From assembly GCF_021462825.1 (NCBI RefSeq), contig NZ_JAKEEB010000009.1:186001-250000 (forward strand): 64,000 nt of DNA. The letters run 5' to 3'. The DNA is from Streptomyces glomeratus (GTDB taxonomy: Bacteria > Actinomycetota > Actinomycetes > Streptomycetales > Streptomycetaceae). Both the position numbers and the translations under genes were made by a program. Positions 58,513 through 64,000 of the stretch are shown here, one piece after another (positions within the stretch are counted from its first letter, which is position 1; every line of letters starts with the position of its first letter). The notes beneath the pieces are model-generated. The model made no database searches, had not been told where the DNA came from, and was given only the letters and a program-made list of their open reading frames with translations.

Positions 58513-59946
58513 TCACAGCATGACGTGTTTGACCTGGGTGTAGTCGAGCAGGCCGATGAGGGACAGGTCGCTGCCGCAGCCGGAGTGGCGCACGCCGCCG
58601 TGCGGCATTTCCGACACTGTGGTGCCGTGGGTGTTGACCCAGACGATGCCGGTGTGCAGCGCACGGCTCGCGCGCATGGCGCGGTCGTGGTCGCGGGTCC
58701 ACACGCTCGCGGCCAGCCCCTGGGGGACGGCGTTCGCCATACGGAAGGCCTCGGACTCCTCGGTGAAGGGCTGGACGGTGACGACCGGGCCGAACACCTC
58801 GCTCTGCACGATCTCGTCCTCCTGCCGGACCCCGGATACCACTGTGGCCCGGTGGAAGAACCCGGGGCGGTCCAGGGCCGTGCCGCCGGCGATCACCTCG
58901 GCGTGGGCCGGGAGCCGATCCAGCAGCCCGCCCACCGTGGCGAGTTGGGCGGCGTTGGCGAGGGGACCGAAGTCGGTGTGTTCCTCGTCGGGAGCTCCGG
59001 GGGTCCGCCGTTCGGCCCGTTCGGCGAAGGCTGCCAGGAAGGCGTCGTGGATCCGCTGGTGGACCAGGATCCTCGTGGCGGCCGTGCAGTCCTGCCCCGC
59101 GTTGTAGAAGGCCAGCGCCGACAACTGCTCCACCGCATCGTCGAGATCGGCGTCCTCATGGACCAGCACGGGTGCGTTGCCGCCCAGTTCCAGGTGGAGC
59201 CGCTTGAGATCGGCGGCCGCCGCGGCGGCGATCTCCTGTCCGGCGCCGACACTTCCGGTGACGGCCACCAGCCGGACGTGCGGGTGGGCGACGAGGGAGC
59301 GCCCGGTGTCACGGTCCCCGCACACGACGTTGAGCACGCCGGGTGGCAGGTGCTCGGCGGCCAGCCCGGCCAGCAGCGCGGCGGAGGACGGCGTGGTGTC
59401 GGAGGGCTTCAGCACGACGGTGTTGCCGGCGGCGAGCGCGGGTGCGATCTTCCACACGGCCATCATCAGCGGGTAGTTCCAGGGGGTGATCTGAGCGCAG
59501 ACGCCGACCGGCTCTCGGCGCAGGACGGAGGTGCGGCCCGGGGTGTACTCGGCGGCCGCGGCGCCCGGCAGGTTCCGCGCGGCTCCGGCGAAATACCGCA
59601 GTACGTCCACGATGGCGGGTAGTTCGTCCGCCAGGAACAGGACGCGCGGCTTGCCCGTGTCGGCGACCTCGGCATCCGTCAGTGGACCCGCGTGGCGCTC
59701 CACCGCGTCGGCGATGCGCAGCAGGGCCGTCTGCCGCTGCGCCGGAGTCGTGGCCGACCAGCCGGGAAGGGCCTCCTGAGCCGCCCGGCAGGCCGCGTCC
59801 ACGTCCTCGGCGCCGGACAGCGGGGCCGTCGCGTGCAGGAGCCCGGTGGCGGGGTCGGTCAGGCGCAGGGTGGCCCCGGATCCTGCCGGCAGTTCCTTGC
59901 CGCCGATGTGGTTCAGGACCGTCGTGAGGGGAGCGGACTCAGCCAC
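58513..59946 (-). CDS. Aldehyde dehydrogenase of a polyamine-type operon
   Basis: 477 residues, full-length ALDH. The catalytic pair is visible: Glu in LELGGNAPV and Cys in NAGQDCTAATR. It closely resembles gamma-aminobutyraldehyde/betaine-aldehyde dehydrogenases. The start overlaps the amine oxidase stop by 8 bases. In this operon it would oxidise the aminoaldehyde made by the amine oxidase, e.g. 4-aminobutanal to GABA (inference from context). Confidence 0.9.
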   Translation of the reverse strand: MAESAPLTTVLNHIGGKELPAGSGATLRLTDPATGLLHATAPLSGAEDVDAACRAAQEALPGWSATTPAQRQTALLRIADAVERHAGPLTDAEVADTGKPRVLFLADELPAIVDVLRYFAGAARNLPGAAAAEYTPGRTSVLRREPVGVCAQITPWNYPLMMAVWKIAPALAAGNTVVLKPSDTTPSSAALLAGLAAEHLPPGVLNVVCGDRDTGRSLVAHPHVRLVAVTGSVGAGQEIAAAAAADLKRLHLELGGNAPVLVHEDADLDDAVEQLSALAFYNAGQDCTAATRILVHQRIHDAFLAAFAERAERRTPGAPDEEHTDFGPLANAAQLATVGGLLDRLPAHAEVIAGGTALDRPGFFHRATVVSGVRQEDEIVQSEVFGPVVTVQPFTEESEAFRMANAVPQGLAASVWTRDHDRAMRASRALHTGIVWVNTHGTTVSEMPHGGVRHSGCGSDLSLIGLLDYTQVKHVML

Positions 59947-61258
59947 GGCGCAGTGCCTCCTCTGCGGCGGCGCGGCCGGTGCGGACGGCGCCTTCCATGT
60001 ATCCGGCGACCCACTGGTCCGAGCCGCAGACGTAGAACGGTGGTTCGTGGGTGCCGTGCAGCGGGCCGACCGCCATGACCTCGCCCGGCGGCCACTGGGT
60101 GACGTACCCCTGGGTCCACGGGTCGGTGCCCCACAGCCGCAGGTGGCAGGCGGTCGGCCGGAGTGCCTGGTCGCCGAACATGGCGGCGATCTCGGCCAGC
60201 AGCTCGGGAGTGCGCAGTGGGGGAGGGGTGCCCAGCAGGACGCCGTAGCGCTCGGGCGGGATCAGCGCCGACAGGACGCCCTCGTTCTGCGGCCAGGTGC
60301 TGCCCAGGACCCCCTCGGCCTCGGACAGGCCGCTCAGACCGTCGGCACGCCAGAAGGGACGGTCGTAGACGGCGGCGAACTTCGCGGCCACGGCGTGCCG
60401 TTGGCGGTGCAGCGACGCCAGGCGGTCCTCGCTCACGCCGGTGACGAAGACGGAACGGAGCGGTCCCACCGGCAGGGCGCTCACCACCGCCGTCGCGGTG
60501 AGGACTTCGCCGGTGACCAGACGGACGGTGCAACGACCGGGTCGTATGTCCACGGCGGCGACGGGCGAGCCGAGGCGGACGCATGGTCCCAGCTCGCGGC
60601 CCATGATCTCGGCCAGCGTCGCCGAGCCCTCCGCCAGCCGCAGTCCTTCCCAGTCGTCGTAGTCGTAGTCGCCCGTGCCCGAGCCGGGGACCGCCGCGCT
60701 CTTGCGCAGTGCGGCGAGCAGCGAGATGCGCTCGTACGAGCCTCCTGCCAGGGCGAGTTGACCGATGTCCCACAGGCGTACCACGGCGGGCGTGGCGTGG
60801 CGGGAGCGCAGCCAGTCGGCCACGGACAGCCGGTCAAGTGCCGCCGCCTCCGGATGCGACCAGGGGTCGTCGGGGTCGACGGTGGCGGCCAGATGGCTGA
60901 ACTCCGCGCCGAGTTGCTCGTGCCGGGCCATGTCGGCGGGGCCGAACCAGTGCGGTGGATCGCCGGCCGAGAGGCCCTCGGGCGTGGACCGGGTGATCAG
61001 GCCGGGCTCGGCGACGTAACTGGGTACCAGCTCCAGGCCGAGTTCCTTGGCGAGTTGCACGTACGCGGTGTGGCCCCGGCCGACCACTTCGCCGCCCAGT
61101 TGCACGGTACGGCCGTCGGCGGTACGGGTCTGCTCGACCCGGCCGCCGACGCGGTCCCGGGCCTCTAGGACGAGCACGTCGGTGCCGGCGGCTGCCAGGT
61201 CCCGGGCGGCGGCGAGCCCGGCGAGCCCGGCGCCGAGCACGATCACGTCGTGATGCAT
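59939..61258 (-). CDS. Flavin-containing amine oxidase
   Basis: 439 residues of the monoamine/polyamine-oxidase family. The FAD motif is VIVLGAGLAGLAAARDL followed by the Gly-rich RVGGRV. The C-terminal segment with VAGYMEGAVRTGRAAA is the FAD-contact end typical of the family. ATG 61258 gives the motif in the right place. It sits between the ABC ATPase (34-base gap) and the aldehyde dehydrogenase (overlap), so a polyamine or monoamine imported by the transporter is the likely substrate. Confidence 0.9.
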   Translation of the reverse strand: MHHDVIVLGAGLAGLAAARDLAAAGTDVLVLEARDRVGGRVEQTRTADGRTVQLGGEVVGRGHTAYVQLAKELGLELVPSYVAEPGLITRSTPEGLSAGDPPHWFGPADMARHEQLGAEFSHLAATVDPDDPWSHPEAAALDRLSVADWLRSRHATPAVVRLWDIGQLALAGGSYERISLLAALRKSAAVPGSGTGDYDYDDWEGLRLAEGSATLAEIMGRELGPCVRLGSPVAAVDIRPGRCTVRLVTGEVLTATAVVSALPVGPLRSVFVTGVSEDRLASLHRQRHAVAAKFAAVYDRPFWRADGLSGLSEAEGVLGSTWPQNEGVLSALIPPERYGVLLGTPPPLRTPELLAEIAAMFGDQALRPTACHLRLWGTDPWTQGYVTQWPPGEVMAVGPLHGTHEPPFYVCGSDQWVAGYMEGAVRTGRAAAEEALRRG

Positions 61259-61292
61259 CGGAGTCGCTTTCGTGAGGGGAAGGCGGGTGGGG

Positions 61293-62363
61293 TCAGGCGA
61301 GGACCAGGCAGTGTTCCGGCCGCCAGCCGAACTCCACCGTCTCGCCGCCGCTCCAGCGGTCTTCCATGCGCGCGCGGGCCGTGTTCTGCTCCAGCACGGA
61401 CAGGGTGACACCGGGGGCGAGTTCGAGGAGGTAGGTCGTGGTCGGGCCGCTGTAGACGGTCTCGCGGATCACCCCGCTCAGCGTCGCCATGCCCGGTTCG
61501 AAGTCGGACAGCCAGATCTTCTCGGGGCGCAGGGAGACGCTGACGGCGGCTCCCTCCGCGATGCCGGTCCGCGGGCCGACCGGCAGGGCCGGGCCCTGGT
61601 CGAGAGCGACCTCGCCGGCCCGGTAGGTGCCGGTCATCAGGTTGGACGTACCCATGAAGGAGGCGACGAACCGGCTGGCCGGGTGCTCGTAGACGTCCTC
61701 GGGGGTGCCGCACTGTTCGATGCGCCCCTCGTTCATCACGGCGATCCGGTCGGACATGGTCAGCGCCTCGTCCTGGTCGTGGGTGACGAAGACGAAGGTG
61801 ATGCCGACCTCGCGCTGGATCTGCTTCAGCTCCACCTGCATCTGCCGCCGCAGCTTCAGGTCGAGGGCGGCCAACGGCTCGTCGAGGAGCAGCACGGCCG
61901 GCCGGTTGACGAGCGCGCGGGCCAGAGCGACGCGCTGCCGCTGGCCGCCCGAGAGGGTACGGGGCTTGCGGTCGGCGAGGCCGTCGAGCTGGACCAGTTC
62001 CAGCATCTCGCCGACGCGCCGGCGGATCTCGGCCTTCGCGACTCCTTTGCGCTTCAGCCCGAAGGCGACGTTGTCGGTGACGCTCAGATGGTCGAACAGG
62101 GCGTAACTCTGGAAGACCGTGTTGACGTTGCGCCTGTTCGGCGGCAGCGCGGTCACGTCCTCACCGGCGAGCAGCACCGAGCCCTCGGTGGGGTCGCTGA
62201 ATCCGCCGATCATGCGCAGCGAGGTGGTCTTGCCGCAGCCGGAGGGGCCGAGGAGGGAGAAGAAGTGGCCGGCCTCGATGTCGAGGTCGAGGTGGTGGAC
62301 GGCGTAGGAGTCCGCGAACTGCTTGGAGACTCCGTCGAGCCGGACGGCGGGGGTCGCGTCCAT
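61293..62363 (-). CDS. Polyamine-type ABC transporter ATP-binding protein (PotA-like)
   Basis: 356 residues. Walker A is GPSGCGKTT, the signature LSGGQRQR, Walker B LLLDEP, and the C-terminal TOBE-type domain includes VSLRPEKIWL. ATG 62363 was chosen because GGGGAG lies 8 bases upstream; GTG 62372, overlapping the permease stop, is the alternative. With the two upstream permeases it forms a spermidine/putrescine-type importer. Confidence 0.92.
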   Translation of the reverse strand: MDATPAVRLDGVSKQFADSYAVHHLDLDIEAGHFFSLLGPSGCGKTTSLRMIGGFSDPTEGSVLLAGEDVTALPPNRRNVNTVFQSYALFDHLSVTDNVAFGLKRKGVAKAEIRRRVGEMLELVQLDGLADRKPRTLSGGQRQRVALARALVNRPAVLLLDEPLAALDLKLRRQMQVELKQIQREVGITFVFVTHDQDEALTMSDRIAVMNEGRIEQCGTPEDVYEHPASRFVASFMGTSNLMTGTYRAGEVALDQGPALPVGPRTGIAEGAAVSVSLRPEKIWLSDFEPGMATLSGVIRETVYSGPTTTYLLELAPGVTLSVLEQNTARARMEDRWSGGETVEFGWRPEHCLVLA

Positions 62364-62368
62364 GGAAG

Positions 62369-63250
62369 TCACTCCCCGGAGAGGATGTCGAGGCCGCCGC
62401 GGCGGCCGAAGAGGCGCGGGATGAACAGGGCCAGGGCGATCAGGGCGACGGATCCCGCGAGCATCAGCGTGCCGACCGCGTTGATGGTGGGCTGGACCCC
62501 GAAGCGGATCGCCGAGTAGATCCGCACCGGCAGCGGCTGGGGGTCGACGCCGGTGGTGAAGTAGGCGAGGACGAAGTCGTCGAAGACCAGCGCGAAGATC
62601 AGTACGGCGCTGGCCAGTACGGCGGGCAGCAGGGCCGGGAGGGTGACCAGGCGTACCGCCTGCCAGCGGGTGGCGCCGAGGTCCATGGCGGCCTCCTCCA
62701 CCTCCGGGTTCAGCGCGGCGACCCGGGAGCGGAGGATGACGGTGACGTAGGAGATGGAGAAGGTGATCTCGGCGAGCATCACCGTGCCGGTGGACAGGGC
62801 CACGCCCAGTCCCTTGAACAGCAGCATCGACGCGACCCCGGTCACGATCTCCGGCGTGATCAGCGGCACCAGCATGATCAGCCCGGCCAGCGAGCCGAGC
62901 CGGGTACGGCAGCGGACCAGGCCGAGCGCGAGCGCGACGCCGAGGACCACCGAACCGGCCATCGCCACCAGGGAGATCCGCAGACTGGTGCCCAACGAGG
63001 CGATCATCACGTCGTCGTGGACGAAGGCGCGGTACCAGCGAAGGCTGAACCCGCCGAAGACGGTCAGGGACTTCTTGGAGTTGAAGGAGAACAGGGCCAC
63101 GACCGCGATGGGCAGGTAGAGCAGCGCGAAGAACATGGCGGTGACGGCGATCAGGACGCGCGGTTTGCGGTCGGCGCGGCCGCGCCGCGAGCGGCTCCGG
63201 GCGGCGGGACGGGCGGGGGCGGTGGCTGAGGGCAGGCGCAGCAGGGTCAT
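62369..63250 (-). CDS. ABC transporter permease (PotC-like)
   Basis: 293 residues with about six membrane helices and the EAA loop EEAAMDLGATRWQAV. The basic N-terminal extension (residues 15-30) is typical of these permeases. It overlaps the previous permease by 4 bases and is followed by the ATPase. Substrate class polyamine by family and operon content. Confidence 0.92.
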   Translation of the reverse strand: MTLLRLPSATAPARPAARSRSRRGRADRKPRVLIAVTAMFFALLYLPIAVVALFSFNSKKSLTVFGGFSLRWYRAFVHDDVMIASLGTSLRISLVAMAGSVVLGVALALGLVRCRTRLGSLAGLIMLVPLITPEIVTGVASMLLFKGLGVALSTGTVMLAEITFSISYVTVILRSRVAALNPEVEEAAMDLGATRWQAVRLVTLPALLPAVLASAVLIFALVFDDFVLAYFTTGVDPQPLPVRIYSAIRFGVQPTINAVGTLMLAGSVALIALALFIPRLFGRRGGLDILSGE

Positions 63251-64000
63251 CGGCGGGCCTCCGCCTCGTCCTTGCGGGTACGGCGCAGATAGCCGAACAT
63301 CCCGATCAGCAGGACCAGCATCAGCAGCATCGTGAGCGCCGAGCCCAGTGGCCAGTTCTGGCCCTGGAAGAATTTGTCCTGGATGAGGTTGCCGATCATG
63401 ATCTGGTCCGGTCCTCCCATGAGCTGTGCGCTGACGAAGTCGCCCATGGCGGGCAGGAAGACCAGGACGAGCCCGGCCGTCGCGCCCTGCCGGGTGGCGG
63501 GCAGCGTGACGAAGAAGAAGGTGCGGACCGGGCCGCCGTACAGGTCGCGGCCGGCCTCGATGAGGGAGACGTCGAGGCGTTCCAGGGCCGCGTACAGCGG
63601 GATGATCATGAAGACGACGAAGCCGTAGACGAGTCCCGCGACCACGCCGGCACCGGTGTTGAGGATCTTCGTGCTCCCGTCGGCCAGTCCCGCCGCGCGC
63701 AGGGCGCGCAGCACGGGTCCGTCGTCGGAGAGGACCACCGACCAGCCGTACATGCGGACCAGGTAGTTCGCGAAGAACGGCACCACGATCGCGGCGATGA
63801 GCGCGTGCTTGTAGCGGCCGCCGTACAGGGCGATGGTGTACGCCACCGGGTAGGCGACGAGCAGACAGATCGCGCAGGTCAGCAGGGCGTAGCCGAAGGA
63901 GCGGGCGAGGACTTCGGTGTAGGCGGGGTCGGCCAGGGCGCGTACGCCGGACAGGTCGAAGCCGAACCGCGGATTGCCGAGGTCGTCGGTGGTCCCTACG
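63247..64000 (-). CDS. ABC transporter permease (PotB-like), 5' end cut
   Basis: The frame is open to the right edge, so the start is outside. About 250 residues remain, with multiple membrane helices and the EAA-type loop LIEAGRDLYGGPVRTFFFVTL. It pairs with the downstream PotC-like permease, which it overlaps by 4 bases. Upstream genes, probably including the binding protein, lie beyond the window. Confidence 0.9.
   Translation of the reverse strand, partial: VGTTDDLGNPRFGFDLSGVRALADPAYTEVLARSFGYALLTCAICLLVAYPVAYTIALYGGRYKHALIAAIVVPFFANYLVRMYGWSVVLSDDGPVLRALRAAGLADGSTKILNTGAGVVAGLVYGFVVFMIIPLYAALERLDVSLIEAGRDLYGGPVRTFFFVTLPATRQGATAGLVLVFLPAMGDFVSAQLMGGPDQIMIGNLIQDKFFQGQNWPLGSALTMLLMLVLLIGMFGYLRRTRKDEAEARR

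Overview
The window looks like a chromosomal segment of a Streptomyces-type actinomycete. Base composition is very high in G+C with strong third-position G/C bias. Protein families are typical of the group: SpoIIE-type PP2C phosphatases, a PASTA-less Ser/Thr kinase, DUF485/cation-acetate symporter pair, LuxR-type ATPase regulator, many Sec-exported proteins. Several genes appear to be leaderless, with a TANNNT box seven bases before the start codon. No rRNA, tRNA, CRISPR array, intact insertion sequence or prophage is visible.

Layout. (1) 1-15.0 kb, plus strand: a glycine betaine uptake and C1-catabolism region. An aldehyde dehydrogenase (cut by the window edge) is followed by a ProV/ProW/ProX-type ABC transporter whose permease is a tandem fusion. 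After a strong terminator and an operator-like promoter come a dimethylglycine/sarcosine dehydrogenase, folD, glyA, and soxB, a fused soxD-soxA, and soxG. Together they convert dimethylglycine and sarcosine to glycine, pass the methyl groups to tetrahydrofolate, and then make serine. The betaine demethylase itself is not in the window. (2) 15.1-23.4 kb: mixed housekeeping and stress genes (PP2C phosphatase, L,D-transpeptidase, flavoprotein monooxygenase, Sua5, beta-carbonic anhydrase, katG) with two gene remnants.

(3) 24.4-33.1 kb: a secreted-protein island. An aerolysin-like candidate toxin is followed on the minus strand by a CAP protein, an unknown small secreted protein, a DPBB/RlpA protein, a GH128 glucanase, a thaumatin-like protein and a GH19 chitinase, then a large LuxR-type regulator with an N-terminal zinc-finger-like motif. 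The set matches, class by class, plant pathogenesis-related proteins PR-1 to PR-5; this is the most striking feature of the window. (4) 33.7-43.5 kb: TetR regulator; a DJ-1/AraC regulator divergent from a crotonase plus CrtC-like pair, with AraC-type direct repeats between them; a secreted M19-like peptidase with a discoidin domain; a fatty-acid desaturase; two VOC proteins; an orphan solute-binding lipoprotein.

(5) 43.9-56.5 kb: a large SpoIIE phosphatase sensor, an SDR/carboxymuconolactone-decarboxylase pair divergent from a PucR regulator, an acetate-type symporter with DUF485 partner, a remarkable ECF sigma factor fused to a zinc anti-sigma-like motif, a membrane span and an extracellular CAP domain, a TetR/SDR divergent pair with a perfect palindromic operator, and an orphan molybdenum-hydroxylase FAD subunit. 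(6) 56.7-64 kb: a membrane Ser/Thr kinase, then a minus-strand polyamine-type operon (two ABC permeases, ATPase, flavin amine oxidase, aldehyde dehydrogenase) that runs off the right edge.
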